Position numbers and translations under genes: made by a program
Part shown: in pieces, positions 46,339 to 56,945 of the stretch
How positions within the stretch are numbered: position 1 is the stretch's first letter
How the letters are laid out: every line of letters begins with the position of its first letter
Assembly (NCBI GenBank): GCA_937870685.1
Contig: CALMZX010000105.1
Span: forward strand, 1 to 64,000
Source of the DNA: an uncultured Alphaproteobacteria bacterium
GTDB lineage: Bacteria > Pseudomonadota > Alphaproteobacteria > Rhizobiales > Aestuariivirgaceae
Direction of reading: 5' to 3'
DNA length: 64,000 nt
The notes under the pieces: model-generated
The model's database searches: none
What the model was told of the DNA's origin: nothing
What the model saw: the letters and a program-made list of their open reading frames with translations, nothing else

Positions 46339-46449
46339 GGCTGATCCGCCCCTACCCGCAGTTCCGGCACCCCGCCCAACATGGCTTTCCTTTGCCCGCA
46401 TGGGCCCGATTTGGCAAGCGTTGGGCGATGTGGGAATTCTTCAGGTCTC

Positions 46450-47136
46450 TCAGGGCAGCAAGCGGTATCCGCCAGCCTCTGTCACGAGGATTTCCGCGTG
46501 CGAGGGATCACGTTCGATCTTCTGGCGCAGGCGGTAAATGTGGGTCTCGAGGGTATGCGTGGAAACGCCGGCATTGTAGCCCCAGACATCCTGCAGGAGG
46601 ATTTCGCGGCTGACGCTGTTTTCACCCGCGCGGTAGAGAAACTTGATGATGGCAGTTTCTTTTTCCGTGAGCCGGATCTTCTTGCCATTCTCGGTGAGGA
46701 GCATCTTGGCGGCGGGTTTGAAGGTATAGGGCCCGACGCGATAGACGGCATCTTCGCTGTGTTCGTGGCTGCGCAATTGCGAGCGCACCCGCGCCAGGAG
46801 CACGGCAAAGCGGAACGGCTTGACGACGTAGTCGTTGGCACCCGCATCAAGCCCGAGGATCGTGTCAGAGTCTGACCCTTGTCCGGTCAGCATGATCACG
46901 GGGCTCTTGACGCCGTTTCGGCGCATGATCTTGCAGGCCTCGCGCCCGTCCATATCCGGAAGATTGACATCAAGGATGATGAGGTCGGCGGAGCCTTCTT
47001 TCAGCGCCTTAAGGCCCTGGCCGGCGTTTTCCGCCTGTGCGACCTCGAACTCGTCGTGCAGTGAAAACTGTTCTGCAAGAGTATCGCGCAAGGCGTCGTC
47101 ATCATCGATGATCAGGATCGTTTTCTTGGCTGACAT
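46450..47136 (-). CDS. OmpR/PhoB-family response regulator
   Basis: A 228-residue two-component regulator. The receiver domain has acidic DDDD near the start, the phospho-acceptor D56 (LIILDVNLPDMDG) and K106 (VVKPF). The winged-helix domain ends NAGVSTHTLETHIYRLRQKI. No sensor kinase is adjacent. It resembles orphan regulators found next to this cNMP-binding gene in Hyphomicrobiales. It is not CtrA. Start MSAKKTILII at 47136. Confidence 0.92.
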   Translation of the reverse strand: MSAKKTILIIDDDDALRDTLAEQFSLHDEFEVAQAENAGQGLKALKEGSADLIILDVNLPDMDGREACKIMRRNGVKSPVIMLTGQGSDSDTILGLDAGANDYVVKPFRFAVLLARVRSQLRSHEHSEDAVYRVGPYTFKPAAKMLLTENGKKIRLTEKETAIIKFLYRAGENSVSREILLQDVWGYNAGVSTHTLETHIYRLRQKIERDPSHAEILVTEAGGYRLLP

Positions 47137-47205
47137 GCGGCAAACCTCTTTGACAAGGACGGCTCTTGCGGGTGAGTGGCTTATGCGGCAACACAAGACT
47201 TCGTG

Positions 47206-47805
47206 ATGGCAAGCATAACATATCTTCACGTTCGCGCGAGATCAGGATCATCTTCTGCCGGTCGCCTGTCGCTGGGGTTGACGACCTTTCCCTGTCGTCT
47301 GGGCCGCAGCGGCCGGACCCATCTCAAGCGCGAGGGTGATGGCGCTTCACCGGTGGGCAGCTGGCAGCTGGCGACGGTTTACTTTCGTCCTGACCGCCTG
47401 CAGCGGCCGAGGACTTCGTTGCCGGTTAGCGCCAGCAGGCCGGAGGATGCCTGGTGTGAAGACCCGCACGATGGCCGCTACAACCAGAAGATCACCCTGC
47501 CACCCGGTGAAGGCAGTGAAACCTTCTGGCGTGTCGATGAGGCCTATGATGTCGTCATCCCCACCAGCCACAACACACGCCCGCGCGTGAAAGGTGCGGG
47601 CAGCGCCATTTTCTTTCACCTGACCCGGAAGGGTAGCATGGTCACAGCGGGCTGCGTGGCGGTGTCGCGGCAAGACATGCGCAAGATTCTCGCCCGCTGC
47701 AATGCCGTTACGTGTCTGGTGATCTGGCCGCCGGAGGGTGGGCCGCCGGCCGTGCTCCGAAGATCGCGGAGCCAACGCGGACCAGCGTCGCCCCGGCCGC
47801 GATAG
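47206..47805 (+). CDS. L,D-transpeptidase catalytic-domain protein
   Basis: A 199-residue YkuD-type protein: RTHLKREGDGASPVGSWQLA, the conserved His in AIFFHLTRKG and the catalytic cysteine in MVTAGCVAVSRQDM (His-x-Ser-Gly-Cys type). L,D-transpeptidases make 3-3 cross-links in peptidoglycan or attach lipoproteins. No clear signal peptide is seen at the N-terminus, which is unusual for a periplasmic enzyme. Its last 98 bases overlap yggS on the other strand. Confidence 0.88.
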   Translation: MASITYLHVRARSGSSSAGRLSLGLTTFPCRLGRSGRTHLKREGDGASPVGSWQLATVYFRPDRLQRPRTSLPVSASRPEDAWCEDPHDGRYNQKITLPPGEGSETFWRVDEAYDVVIPTSHNTRPRVKGAGSAIFFHLTRKGSMVTAGCVAVSRQDMRKILARCNAVTCLVIWPPEGGPPAVLRRSRSQRGPASPRPR

Positions 47806-48424
47806 CGGCGGCGAAATCGGAGCTCATGCCCATCGACAGCTCTGCAAGGCCGTTGGCCCTGGCGAGTTGCGCCAGCATGTTGAAATGCGGGACAGGGTCT
47901 TCATCGACCGGCGGAATGCACATCAATCCGGCAAAGCGCATGCCATGCTCGCGATCCGCGCGGGCGAGAAACGCCGCCAGTTCTTGCGGTGCTATTCCGG
48001 CTTTCTGGGGTTCAAGTCCGGTGTTGACCTGCACGAAGAGCTTGGGGTGCTTTTTCTGCCGCAGCATTTCCTGAGAGAGAACCGCGACCAACTTGTCCCT
48101 ATCCACCGACTGGATGACATCGAACAAGGCGACCGCGTCGGCCGCCTTGTTGCTTTGCAGGGGCCCAATCAGGTGGAGTTCGACGTCCTGATAAGCGGCC
48201 CGCAGGGCTGGCCATTTGCCCTTTGCTTCCTGCACCCGGTTCTCGCCGAAAACCCGGTGACCGGCCTCAAGCACGGGCAGGATGTCGGGGGCATCATGGG
48301 TTTTGCTCACGGCCACCAGCGTGACGTCATCGGGTGACCGACCGGCGGCAGAGCAGGCCTTGTCGATTGCAGCCCGGACATGGGCAAGGGCGCTGGCTTG
48401 GGACGGGGTTTCGGGTGGAGCCAT
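47708..48424 (-). CDS. yggS: PLP homeostasis protein YggS/PROSC
   Basis: A 238-residue PLP-binding protein that controls vitamin B6 balance. The PLP lysine is in VTLVAVSKTHDAPDILPVLE, followed by FGENRVQEAKGKW, ELHLIGPLQSNKAADAV, LSMGMSSDFAAAIAAGATLV and RVGSAIFGARP. The ATG at 48424 gives the family N-terminus; longer starts add foreign residues. Its 3' end overlaps the L,D-transpeptidase gene by 98 bases. Confidence 0.93.
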   Translation of the reverse strand: MAPPETPSQASALAHVRAAIDKACSAAGRSPDDVTLVAVSKTHDAPDILPVLEAGHRVFGENRVQEAKGKWPALRAAYQDVELHLIGPLQSNKAADAVALFDVIQSVDRDKLVAVLSQEMLRQKKHPKLFVQVNTGLEPQKAGIAPQELAAFLARADREHGMRFAGLMCIPPVDEDPVPHFNMLAQLARANGLAELSMGMSSDFAAAIAAGATLVRVGSAIFGARPAAHPPAARSPDT

Positions 48425-48520
48425 TTGCCGGGCCTTATGGCCACGCTTGCGGGGCTTGGCAAGGACTGGTAGCAGCCTCGCCCGACACCTGATTTCACAG
48501 ATATCCGCAGGACTTGAGCC

Positions 48521-51127
48521 ATGTCGGCGACCATCGAGCGTTATAACCATCGCACCGTAGAACCCAAGTGGCAGGCCCACTGGACCGAGCACAAGAGCTT
48601 CGAGGCGAAGGAAGAGCCGGGGCGCCCGAAATACTATGTGCTCGAGATGTTCCCCTATCCCTCGGGCCGCATCCACATGGGCCACGTGCGCAACTATACC
48701 ATGGGTGACGTGATCGCCCGCTTCCGCCGCGCTGCCGGTTACAACGTGCTGCATCCCATGGGCTGGGATGCCTTCGGCATGCCGGCCGAGAACGCTGCCA
48801 TCGAACGTGGCGTCCATCCCAAGTCATGGACCTACGAGAACATCGCGGCCATGCGTAAGCAGCTGAAGTCCATGGGTCTCTCCCTGGACTGGTCGCGCGA
48901 GTTTGCCACTTGCGACCCGGAGTACTACCGGCACGAACAGGCCATGTTCATCGATTTCATGGAGAAGGGCCTGGTTGAGCGCAAGTCTTCCAAAGTGAAC
49001 TGGGACCCTGTCGACCACACCGTGCTGGCCAACGAACAGGTGATCGACGGCCGGGGCTGGCGCTCAGGCGCACTGGTGGAACAGCGCGAACTGTCGCAGT
49101 GGTTCCTCAAGATCACGAACTACTCGCAAGACCTCCTTCAGTCGCTGGACCGCCTGGACAAGTGGCCGGAAAAGGTGCGCCTCATGCAGCGCAACTGGAT
49201 TGGTCGCTCGGAAGGTCTGCTTCTGCGCTGGGTACTTGAAGGTGCACCCGCAGGCCATACGGAACTGGAGATCTATACCACGCGCCCCGACACGTTGTTT
49301 GGTGCATCCTTCATGGCCATCGCGGCTGATCATCCCTTGGCCAAGGCTGCATCGGCGGACAATCCCGAACTGGCTGCGTTCTGCGAGTCCTGCCGCCGCA
49401 TGGGCACATCGGTGGCCGCGATCGAGACGGCCGAAAAAATGGGTTTCAATACCGGCCTTTTCGCCACCCATCCGCTGGACCCGGACTGGAAGGTACCTGT
49501 TTATGTCGCCAACTTCATTTTGATGGACTACGGCACCGGGGCAATTTTTGGCTGTCCGGCCCACGACCAGCGCGATCTCGATTTTGCCCGCAAGTATGGC
49601 CTGCCGGTCACACCGGTGGTGAGGCCCGTTGATGCGGTTGCTGCGGCACAGTCCGAAAAGGATATTGCTGCTGGTACGGCCTATGATGGTGATGGCGTGA
49701 TGGTGAATTCGCGCTTCCTAGACGGCATGTCACCTGAAGCGGCCTTTGCGGGCGTCGCCGACAAGCTGGAGAAGGTCTTACTCGCGGGCAGGCCAGTTGC
49801 CGCACGCAAGGTGAATTTCCGCCTGCGTGACTGGGGTGTGTCCCGGCAGCGCTACTGGGGATGTCCGATTCCGGTCATACACTGTGAATCTTGCGGCATT
49901 GTTCCTGTCCCGAAGAAGGACTTGCCGGTGCGGCTTCCAGAGGATGTGAGCTTCGACAAGCCGGGGAATCCGCTGGCCCATCATCCCACGTGGAAGCATG
50001 TGAATTGCCCGTCATGCGGTGGCCGTGCCACCCGCGAGACGGACACCTTCGATACCTTCATTGACTCCTCGTGGTATTACGCCCGTTTTTGTTCGCCCCA
50101 TGCTGATGTTCCTGTCGATCCGGCAGCGGCGAAATACTGGATGGGTGTTGACCAGTATATCGGCGGCATCGAGCATGCCATTCTGCACCTGCTCTATTCA
50201 CGCTTCTATTCCCGGGCCATGCAGGCAACGGGCCATCTGCATATGGATGAGCCCTTCACCTCGCTGTTCACGCAAGGCATGGTGGTCCATGAGACCTTCA
50301 AGTCCGCATCGGGTGAATGGGTCTTCCCGACTGACGCGGCGAAGTCGGAGAACGGCTGGGTCCATGCAACGACCGGTGAAGCGCTGACGACTGGCGGCAT
50401 CGAGAAGATGTCGAAGTCGAAGAAGAATGTGGTCGATCCCGACACCATCATCGAATCCTATGGTGCTGACACAGCCCGCTGGTTCATGCTCTCGGACACG
50501 CCGCCCGAGCGCGATATTGAATGGACCGACGCGGGGGCCGCTGGCGCCTGGAAATTTACCCAACGTCTCTGGCGCATGGTCAACGAAACAGCGGTATTGG
50601 GTGAGAAGGGCAGTCACGACGCGAGCGGGCTGCCGCTGCGGCAGACTGCTCACCGGACCATTGCCGCAGTGACGGACGACCTGATGAACCTGCGCTTCAA
50701 CCGCGCCATTGCCCGTCTTTATGAACTTGCCAACGCCGTGGGCACCATTCTTCAGAAGGATAGCCGTTCTGCTGGCGAAAATGCGGCCTTGCGGGAGGCT
50801 GTTGAGAGTCTTGTTCTGCTGTTTGCCCCCATGATGCCCCATCTTGCTGAGGAATGCTGGCGGGTTCTGGGTCACGGCGTTGCCGTGGTTGATACTGCCT
50901 GGCCAAAGGCCGATCCGGCCCTGACTGCCCTGAACGAGGTGACTGTTGCCATTCAGGTCAATGGCAAGCGCCGGGACGAAATCAAGGTTCCAAAGGGCGC
51001 GACACGGGAGGTTTTGGAGCCTATGGTGATGGCACTTGAGTCGGTTTCACGGGCTCTTGACGGCAAGCCCGTGAGCAAGTTCATTGTGGTTCCGGACAGG
51101 ATCGTGAACATCGTATGCGCCAATTGA
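48521..51127 (+). CDS. leuS: Leucyl-tRNA synthetase
   Basis: An 868-residue class I synthetase charging tRNA-Leu. HIGH motif: [16 protein letters not shown]. The CP1 editing domain spans roughly 220-420 ([40 protein letters not shown]). [17 protein letters not shown]. The C-terminal anticodon-binding and LeuS-specific domains are complete. It overlaps lptE by 13 bases, the usual alphaproteobacterial leuS-lptE-holA order. Confidence 0.97.
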   Translation: MSATIERYNHRTVEPKWQAHWTEHKSFEAKEEPGRPKYYVLEMFPYPSGRIHMGHVRNYTMGDVIARFRRAAGYNVLHPMGWDAFGMPAENAAIERGVHPKSWTYENIAAMRKQLKSMGLSLDWSREFATCDPEYYRHEQAMFIDFMEKGLVERKSSKVNWDPVDHTVLANEQVIDGRGWRSGALVEQRELSQWFLKITNYSQDLLQSLDRLDKWPEKVRLMQRNWIGRSEGLLLRWVLEGAPAGHTELEIYTTRPDTLFGASFMAIAADHPLAKAASADNPELAAFCESCRRMGTSVAAIETAEKMGFNTGLFATHPLDPDWKVPVYVANFILMDYGTGAIFGCPAHDQRDLDFARKYGLPVTPVVRPVDAVAAAQSEKDIAAGTAYDGDGVMVNSRFLDGMSPEAAFAGVADKLEKVLLAGRPVAARKVNFRLRDWGVSRQRYWGCPIPVIHCESCGIVPVPKKDLPVRLPEDVSFDKPGNPLAHHPTWKHVNCPSCGGRATRETDTFDTFIDSSWYYARFCSPHADVPVDPAAAKYWMGVDQYIGGIEHAILHLLYSRFYSRAMQATGHLHMDEPFTSLFTQGMVVHETFKSASGEWVFPTDAAKSENGWVHATTGEALTTGGIEKMSKSKKNVVDPDTIIESYGADTARWFMLSDTPPERDIEWTDAGAAGAWKFTQRLWRMVNETAVLGEKGSHDASGLPLRQTAHRTIAAVTDDLMNLRFNRAIARLYELANAVGTILQKDSRSAGENAALREAVESLVLLFAPMMPHLAEECWRVLGHGVAVVDTAWPKADPALTALNEVTVAIQVNGKRRDEIKVPKGATREVLEPMVMALESVSRALDGKPVSKFIVVPDRIVNIVCAN

Positions 51128-51615
51128 TCAGTATAGCCGTTTTGGCTGCATTGGGAGCAGCATTGGCTGGATGCGGCCATCGCCCCCTCTATGGCGGTAG
51201 CGGCGAGAGCTCTTCGGTCGTCCAGCAGCTGTCAGACGTGTCGATTGATGAGCAGAAGACCCGCGCGGGGCAGATTGTGCGCAATGAACTGATTTCCGCT
51301 TTCGGCGCCAGCGGCAATAGCCGGTATCTTCTGAAAATGCAGGTTGCCGAAAAGACTGACAGTGTGTCCTCGGTGCCCAATACGACCGTGGACCGTTTCC
51401 GTTATCGACTGAACGTGAGTTATCAGCTGATTGATGCGGGGTCCGGCAACGAAGTTGCTGGCGGAAAGACGTTCAGCAACGCAGCTTACGATACGGTTCA
51501 GGAACCCGTCGCTGACCTTCAGGCCTCCGAGAATGCCCGCGAGCGGGCGGCGCGTGAGTTGGCGCAGGACTTGCGTTTGCGCTTGTCGGCATTTTTCGCC
51601 AACCGCGAAAGCTGA
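51115..51615 (+). CDS. lptE: LPS-assembly lipoprotein LptE
   Basis: A 166-residue outer-membrane lipoprotein that plugs LptD during LPS export. The lipobox LAGC places the lipidated Cys at residue 20 ([16 protein letters not shown]). The rest is a short alpha/beta fold with low conservation, as is typical. It is identified by lipobox, size and the leuS-holA position. Confidence 0.9.
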   Translation: MRQLISIAVLAALGAALAGCGHRPLYGGSGESSSVVQQLSDVSIDEQKTRAGQIVRNELISAFGASGNSRYLLKMQVAEKTDSVSSVPNTTVDRFRYRLNVSYQLIDAGSGNEVAGGKTFSNAAYDTVQEPVADLQASENARERAARELAQDLRLRLSAFFANRES

Positions 51616-51624
51616 GTCTTCCCC

Positions 51625-52641
51625 ATGCCTGTGGTCCGCGAGGCGGAGCTGGCCGGGACGTTGAAGCGGGGTGCAACATCGGTCCGGGGCGTTCTGGTTT
51701 ATGGCAGCGAGGAAGCGCGGGTCGCAGGCCTTGCCGAGCAGGTCATCCGGTCCATTGCAGCGGCGGAGGATGTCACGCGCCTTCCGGCACAGTCGCTTCG
51801 CGTTGATCCGGCCAAGCTGGATGACGCTCTTCGGGCCCAGTCTTTTTTGGGCGGACGCCAACTGGTTCATGTGGCTGACGTGACAGACGCTCACGCGAAG
51901 CTGTTGGAACCCGTGTTGCAATCTTCGGTCGTTTCAAATTTTCTGGTGTTGACGTCCGGTACCCTTGGCAAGTCTTCTGCGCTTCGCCTGTTGTGTGAGG
52001 AAGCAACAGGGTTCCTGGTGGTATCGGTTTATGAAGACAAGCCTGCGGATATTCTCGGTTTCGTTGAGAAGCGGTTGGCTGCGGAAGAGTTGCGCTTTTC
52101 CGAGGAGGCTGCAGACCGGTTCATGGCCCTGTGCGGGACCGATAGGCTCTTGGCTTTGAACGAGGCCGAGAAGCTGGCGTTGTATGCGCGTGGTCAGGGT
52201 GTGATTGCGGCTGATGATGTTACCGCCTGTTGTGGGGACCAGGCCGGATTCGGTGTGGATGCATTGATTGATGCATCTTTGTCGGGTGATGCCATGGCTG
52301 CTGACCGCATGATGTACGCGCTGGATGATAGCGATTGGAAGTCGGTTCTGCCGATCCTCTCGGCGCATGTCTCCCGACTTTGCGCCTTGCGTGCGGATGC
52401 TGACAGGCTGGGTGGCGTGGAGGCTGCCATGCGGGTGGCGAGACCGCCTGTGTTTTTTGCGCGCAAGCACGCGTTCTCCCAGCAGCTGCGCGCCTTCGAC
52501 ATTGACAGTCTGTTGCGCGCCCAAACAGCAGTTGAGAAGACTGTGGAAGAATCACGGCGCTTCGCCGGACTGTCGCAGGAGCTTGTGAGCCGCTTGTTGC
52601 TGTCACTCGCCGCCGAAGCACGCCGGGGCTTGCGCGCCTAG
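51625..52641 (+). CDS. holA: DNA polymerase III delta subunit
   Basis: A 338-residue clamp-loader subunit: GVLVYGSEEARVAGLAEQVI, DPAKLDDALRAQSFLGGRQL, ERFMALCGTDRLLALNEAEK-like segments in the AAA+ body, and FFARKHAFSQQLRAFDIDSL in the collar region. It ends one base before the convergent parB stop. Third gene of leuS-lptE-holA. Confidence 0.92.
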   Translation: MPVVREAELAGTLKRGATSVRGVLVYGSEEARVAGLAEQVIRSIAAAEDVTRLPAQSLRVDPAKLDDALRAQSFLGGRQLVHVADVTDAHAKLLEPVLQSSVVSNFLVLTSGTLGKSSALRLLCEEATGFLVVSVYEDKPADILGFVEKRLAAEELRFSEEAADRFMALCGTDRLLALNEAEKLALYARGQGVIAADDVTACCGDQAGFGVDALIDASLSGDAMAADRMMYALDDSDWKSVLPILSAHVSRLCALRADADRLGGVEAAMRVARPPVFFARKHAFSQQLRAFDIDSLLRAQTAVEKTVEESRRFAGLSQELVSRLLLSLAAEARRGLRA

Positions 52642-52642
52642 T

Positions 52643-53503
52643 TCAGTCGATCGGCCGCGTCAGGCGCCGGAACACATCGTCAAGCTGGTCAAAATCCTTG
52701 AAGGTGATCAGCAGTTGTCCTCCGTCACCCTTCTGGGTGAGGGAGACGGACAAGCCGATGGCTTCGCTGATGGATTTTTCCATGGCGCGGGTGTCGGCAT
52801 CCTTCTCGGGCGCCTGCTTCCTGGCCTTGGGTGTCGCGGCACGTGTCAGGTCTTCGGCCTGCCGGACAGTCATGCCCAACTTGATGATTTTCTCGGCAAG
52901 TTCCTGTGGACTGTCGGTGGCGACGAGGGTCCGGGCATGTCCGGCGGAAAGAGTTCCGCTTTCGATCAGGGTCAGCACGGATTCGGGCAGCGTCTGCAGA
53001 CGAAGCGTATTGGCGATATGGCTGCGGCTCTTGCCGATGGAGTCAGCCAGTTGTTGCTGGGTATAGTTGTACTGGTCGATGAGCTGCTTGTAGGCACGCG
53101 CCTCTTCGAGCGGATTGAGATCGGCACGCTGGACGTTTTCGATCAGCGCGATTTCGAGGGTCTCGCGGTCGTCGAGATCGCGGACCAGCACTGGCACGTC
53201 GTGAATGGAAGCGCGTTGGGCCGCCCGCCAGCGCCGTTCACCGGCGACGATCTCGTAGGTGCCGCCGTCGGAGGGCCGGACGACAATAGGCTGCAGCAGT
53301 CCCTTTTCCCGTAGCGACTTGGCCAGGGTCTCAAGGTCTTCCTCGGCAAAGTGTTTGCGTGGATTGAGAGGATTGGGCCGGATCATTTCAATCGGGACAT
53401 GCTTTAGGCTGCGCACGTCAGCGACGACGGTCTCCTCGGCCACGTCATCGCCGATCAGTGCGGCCAGTCCGCGGCCCAGCCGCCTCTTTTGAGCCTGTGT
53501 CAT
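52643..53503 (-). CDS. parB: Chromosome-partitioning protein ParB
   Basis: A 286-residue CTP-dependent DNA clamp that loads at parS. It shows the N-terminal ParA-contact stretch KRRLGRGLAALIG, the CTP/ParB motif GGTYEIVAGERRWRAAQRAS, the helix-turn-helix (YTQQQLADSIGKSRSHIANT) and a C-terminal dimerisation domain. It lies directly downstream of parA. Two parS-type sites are within 4 kb. Confidence 0.96.
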   Translation of the reverse strand: MTQAQKRRLGRGLAALIGDDVAEETVVADVRSLKHVPIEMIRPNPLNPRKHFAEEDLETLAKSLREKGLLQPIVVRPSDGGTYEIVAGERRWRAAQRASIHDVPVLVRDLDDRETLEIALIENVQRADLNPLEEARAYKQLIDQYNYTQQQLADSIGKSRSHIANTLRLQTLPESVLTLIESGTLSAGHARTLVATDSPQELAEKIIKLGMTVRQAEDLTRAATPKARKQAPEKDADTRAMEKSISEAIGLSVSLTQKGDGGQLLITFKDFDQLDDVFRRLTRPID

Positions 53504-53555
53504 AGGTTGAAAGTCCTTTTATTTCTTTTTATTCTACAGTCGCGTATAGGCCCGG

Positions 53556-54389
53556 TCAAGCCGCGCGGAGTTCCCGTTCGCGCCGGATCACTTCCGAAGC
53601 CAGCTTGATGTAGGCTTGTGAGCCCACGCAATCATGGTCGTAGAGCAGGACCGGACGGCCGTAGGACGGGGCTTCGGAAACCCGGACATTGCGGGGAATG
53701 ACGGTGTCATAGACTTTTTCACCCAGCACGCTGCGGACGTCCTGTGCCACCTGTTCCGAGAGTGAGTTGCGCCGGTCGAACATCGTCAAAACAACCCCCT
53801 GGATGATCAGGCGGGCATTGAGCGTTGCCTTCACCCGCTCGACCGTCTTGAGCAGCTGGCTCAGGCCCTCGAGGGCAAAGAACTCGCATTGCAGCGGCAC
53901 GAGGATCGCGTCGGCTGCTGCGAGTGAGTTGATGGTGAGAAGGTTGAGCGATGGCGGGCAGTCCACGAGAATGTAGGAGTAGGACTTGCCGCCCTCCGTC
54001 ATCCGCTTGATGGCATCCTGGAGCCGGTAGGTTTTGCGCTCGAACTCCGCCAGTTCCAGTTCGGCACCCAGCAGATCGATTGTTGCGGGTGCGCAATGAA
54101 GATTGGGAATGCCACTGTCCTTGATGACATCTGCCAGTTCAGCTTCGCCGATCAGGACGTGATAGGACGACTTTTGCTGGGGCTGGCGGTCAATGCCGAG
54201 ACCGGTGCTGGCATTGCCTTGCGGGTCGAGGTCAATGACGAGGACCTTCTCGCCGACGGCGGCCAGTGCCGTGCCGAGATTGATGGCGGTTGTGGTCTTG
54301 CCCACCCCACCCTTCTGGTTGGCGATCGCAAGAATGCGAGGGCGGTGTTCGGTTTCTGCCGGAGCAGGGATCGTGATGTCATCAGACAC
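53556..54389 (-). CDS. parA: Chromosome-partitioning ATPase ParA
   Basis: A 277-residue Walker ATPase with the deviant P-loop KGGVGKTT (26-33) and SYILVDCPPSLNLLTINSLA. I chose the GTG at 54389, preceded at 6 bases by a perfect AGGAGG; a TTG start 7 codons upstream is less likely. It overlaps the rsmG stop by 8 bases, so rsmG-parA-parB form one operon. Confidence 0.96.
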   Translation of the reverse strand: MSDDITIPAPAETEHRPRILAIANQKGGVGKTTTAINLGTALAAVGEKVLVIDLDPQGNASTGLGIDRQPQQKSSYHVLIGEAELADVIKDSGIPNLHCAPATIDLLGAELELAEFERKTYRLQDAIKRMTEGGKSYSYILVDCPPSLNLLTINSLAAADAILVPLQCEFFALEGLSQLLKTVERVKATLNARLIIQGVVLTMFDRRNSLSEQVAQDVRSVLGEKVYDTVIPRNVRVSEAPSYGRPVLLYDHDCVGSQAYIKLASEVIRRERELRAA

Positions 54390-55005
54390 GTGCGGCCTCC
54401 TCAACTTCAAGAATGACTGCTCGCGAATCGGTCAAACTCTGGTGCGTACAAAACTGGATTCTCCAGGATTTTGCGGCCTGGGTCAATTCGGCTCCGATAT
54501 CTTGTCCCTTGTGGAAAAGCCCACGTGCCCCGGACGTCAGAAAGGGTTCCGCCCAGCCCAGGAGCACGTCAAGGGGGGCCAGGGCCCGTGCCGTCACGAA
54601 CTGGACCGGCGGAATTGCCTGCCGGTAAACATGTTCCAGCCGCATGAGATGTACGGTCCCTGGCACTGCGCAAACCCGCAAGGCTTCGCGCAGGAAGGCG
54701 GCCTTCTTGCCGTTTGACTCATACATGTGAACTCCCAGTCCGCTTGCAATGGCAAGCGGCAGGGCCGGAAAGCCGCTGCCGGAGCCAAGGTCGGCAAAGG
54801 CTTTGGCCGCTGTGGGACGATGCGGCAGAAGTTGCAGGCTGTCGATCACATGCCTCTGCCAGATGTCATCCACCGAAGCGGGCGAGATCAGATTGATTCG
54901 CCGCTGCCATGTCAGGGCAAGGTCAACGAATCTGGCCACCCGTGACCATGATTCACGTGAAACATTGAGTGTCTGGGCGAGTCGCCAGGCCTCTTCTTCT
55001 GTCAT
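54382..55005 (-). CDS. rsmG: 16S rRNA (guanine-527-N7) methyltransferase
   Basis: A 207-residue SAM methyltransferase modifying G527 of 16S rRNA. SAM motif: AFADLGSGSGFPALPLAIAS. FVTARALAPLDVLLGWAEPF is family-typical. Near the N-terminus the stretch NVSRESW is encoded by DNA that forms a near-perfect parS site. Start MTEEEAWRL at 55005. It follows mnmG by a 4-base gap. Confidence 0.95.
   Translation of the reverse strand: MTEEEAWRLAQTLNVSRESWSRVARFVDLALTWQRRINLISPASVDDIWQRHVIDSLQLLPHRPTAAKAFADLGSGSGFPALPLAIASGLGVHMYESNGKKAAFLREALRVCAVPGTVHLMRLEHVYRQAIPPVQFVTARALAPLDVLLGWAEPFLTSGARGLFHKGQDIGAELTQAAKSWRIQFCTHQSLTDSRAVILEVEEAARV
54950..54963. promoter_or_regulatory. parS-like site inside rsmG
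   Basis: GATTCACGTGAAAC matches the parS core GTTTCACGTGAAAC at 13 of 14 positions. It lies in rsmG codons for NVSRES; a parS embedded at NVSRET in gidB/rsmG is a known arrangement in other bacteria. The single change breaks one arm of the palindrome, so binding is probably weaker. Confidence 0.65.
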
Positions 55006-55009
55006 TGCC

Positions 55010-56875
55010 TCAACCTGTCTTTCGCGAGGGAAGCTTGGCAATGGCTGACAGTACGCAGGCCAGTGCTGCGGGCGTCATGCCGTCAACCCGCGTGGCCTGA
55101 CCCACCGTTTCCGGGCGGACCCGGTCCAGCTTCTGCCGCAGCTCCATGGAGAGTCCTGGAATGATTTGGTAGTCGAGGCCGTCAGGTATGGCCTCGCGGT
55201 CATCCTCGCGGAAGCGTTCAATCTCGCGGCGCTGGCGATCCGCATAGCCTGAGTAAAGTGCGTCGGCCTCGATGGCGGTCCGGACATGGGTCGGAAGGGC
55301 CTTCAGGGCGGGCCAGATCTTCCCCAACCGGTCAATGCTGACATCCGGCATGGCCAACAGCTGAAAGGCCGACCGGGTCTGACCGTCCTGGTTGACCTTC
55401 AATCCTGCCTTCAGTGCGGCGGCTGATGTGAGCGACAGGGCCTGCATCTGCGCCCTGGCTGCATTGATCTCTGACATGCGGTGATCAAAGGCCACCCTTC
55501 GGTCGCGGCCCACCAGACCGGCAGCAAGGCCCTTGGGTGTCAGGCGTTCATCGGCGTTGTCGGCTCGCAGGCTGAGTCGGTATTCCGCCCGGCTTGTGAA
55601 CATGCGGTACGGTTCGCTCACACCCCGCGTTGCCAGATCATCCACCATCACACCCAGATAGCCATCCGCCCTGTCGAAGATGACCGAAGACATGCCAGCC
55701 GCAGCACAGGCAGCGTTCAAACCCGCGATCAATCCCTGCGCAGCTGCCTCTTCGTAGCCCGTGGTGCCATTGATCTGGCCGGCGAGGAAAAGGCCGGGCA
55801 AGCGCTTGACGGCGAGCGCATGATCAAGTTCGCGGGGATCAACATGGTCATACTCAATGGCATATCCGGGACGCAGGATGCGAACATCGGACAGACCCGG
55901 AAGCGTGCGGATGAACGCATCCTGCACGTCTTCGGGAAGCGATGTTGATATGCCGTTGGGATAGACAGTGTCGTCGTCCAACCCTTCCGGTTCCAGAAAG
56001 ACCTGGTGGGATTCCTTGTCCTTGAAACGGTGAATCTTGTCTTCGATCGAAGGGCAATAGCGGGGGCCCACGCCGGATATCTGTCCGGAATAGAGGGGAG
56101 AACGGGAGATGTTGTCGGAGATGATCCGATGCGTCTCGGGTGTTGTCTGGGTAATATGGCACGAGACCTGTGGTGTCGCGATCGCAGAGGTGAGGAAGGA
56201 AAAGGGTTCCGGCGGATCGTCGCCGAGTTGCTCCTCAAGCATGTGCCAACGGATGGTCTTGCCGTCCAGCCTGGCGGGGGTGCCTGTCTTGAGACGGCCC
56301 ATGGCAAGACCCGCAGCCATCAGTTGCTCGGACAATCCCCGCGCGGGCGGCTCGCCCACACGGCCTGCCGGTATCTGGCGGTTACCGATGTGGATGAGCC
56401 CGTTGAGGAACGTCCCGGTGGTCAAAACCACGGCCTTGGCCACCAATGTCCTTCCATCTTCCAGCGTGACGCCAGTCACATATCCGGCGTTGATCAGGAG
56501 GCCGTGAGCAGCGCCCTCGATCACCACAAGGTTTTCTTGTCGGGCGATCTCCTGCTGCATAGCCGCGCGATAGAGTCTTCGATCAGCTTGGGCGCGGGGC
56601 CCGCGTACGGCCGGACCCTTGGAACGGTTGAGCATGCGGAACTGAATGCCAGCCGCATCGGCAACCCGCCCCATGAGTCCATCCAGCGCATCCACTTCCC
56701 GCACCAAATGACCTTTGCCAAGTCCGCCGATGGCGGGATTGCAGGACATTTCACCAATGGTACTGAAGCGGTGCGTGAGCAATGCCGTGTGTGCCCCCAT
56801 GCGCGCCGCTGCAGCTGCAGCTTCGCAGCCTGCGTGGCCGCCGCCAATGACGATGACGTCATAGCTTTGAATCAT
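55010..56875 (-). CDS. mnmG: tRNA uridine-34 modification enzyme MnmG (GidA)
   Basis: A 621-residue FAD enzyme that, with MnmE, adds carboxymethylaminomethyl to U34 of several tRNAs. FAD motif [19 protein letters not shown], then [20 protein letters not shown] and [20 protein letters not shown]. Length is typical. It lies between mnmE and rsmG on the same strand, the usual gid-par order. Confidence 0.97.
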   Translation of the reverse strand: MIQSYDVIVIGGGHAGCEAAAAAARMGAHTALLTHRFSTIGEMSCNPAIGGLGKGHLVREVDALDGLMGRVADAAGIQFRMLNRSKGPAVRGPRAQADRRLYRAAMQQEIARQENLVVIEGAAHGLLINAGYVTGVTLEDGRTLVAKAVVLTTGTFLNGLIHIGNRQIPAGRVGEPPARGLSEQLMAAGLAMGRLKTGTPARLDGKTIRWHMLEEQLGDDPPEPFSFLTSAIATPQVSCHITQTTPETHRIISDNISRSPLYSGQISGVGPRYCPSIEDKIHRFKDKESHQVFLEPEGLDDDTVYPNGISTSLPEDVQDAFIRTLPGLSDVRILRPGYAIEYDHVDPRELDHALAVKRLPGLFLAGQINGTTGYEEAAAQGLIAGLNAACAAAGMSSVIFDRADGYLGVMVDDLATRGVSEPYRMFTSRAEYRLSLRADNADERLTPKGLAAGLVGRDRRVAFDHRMSEINAARAQMQALSLTSAAALKAGLKVNQDGQTRSAFQLLAMPDVSIDRLGKIWPALKALPTHVRTAIEADALYSGYADRQRREIERFREDDREAIPDGLDYQIIPGLSMELRQKLDRVRPETVGQATRVDGMTPAALACVLSAIAKLPSRKTG

Positions 56876-56945
56876 GATGTCCTGGCCGATCCGTTGAGTC
56901 TTGTCCGTTTACGGAGCATTTACCATCACGCAACAATGCACTTGC

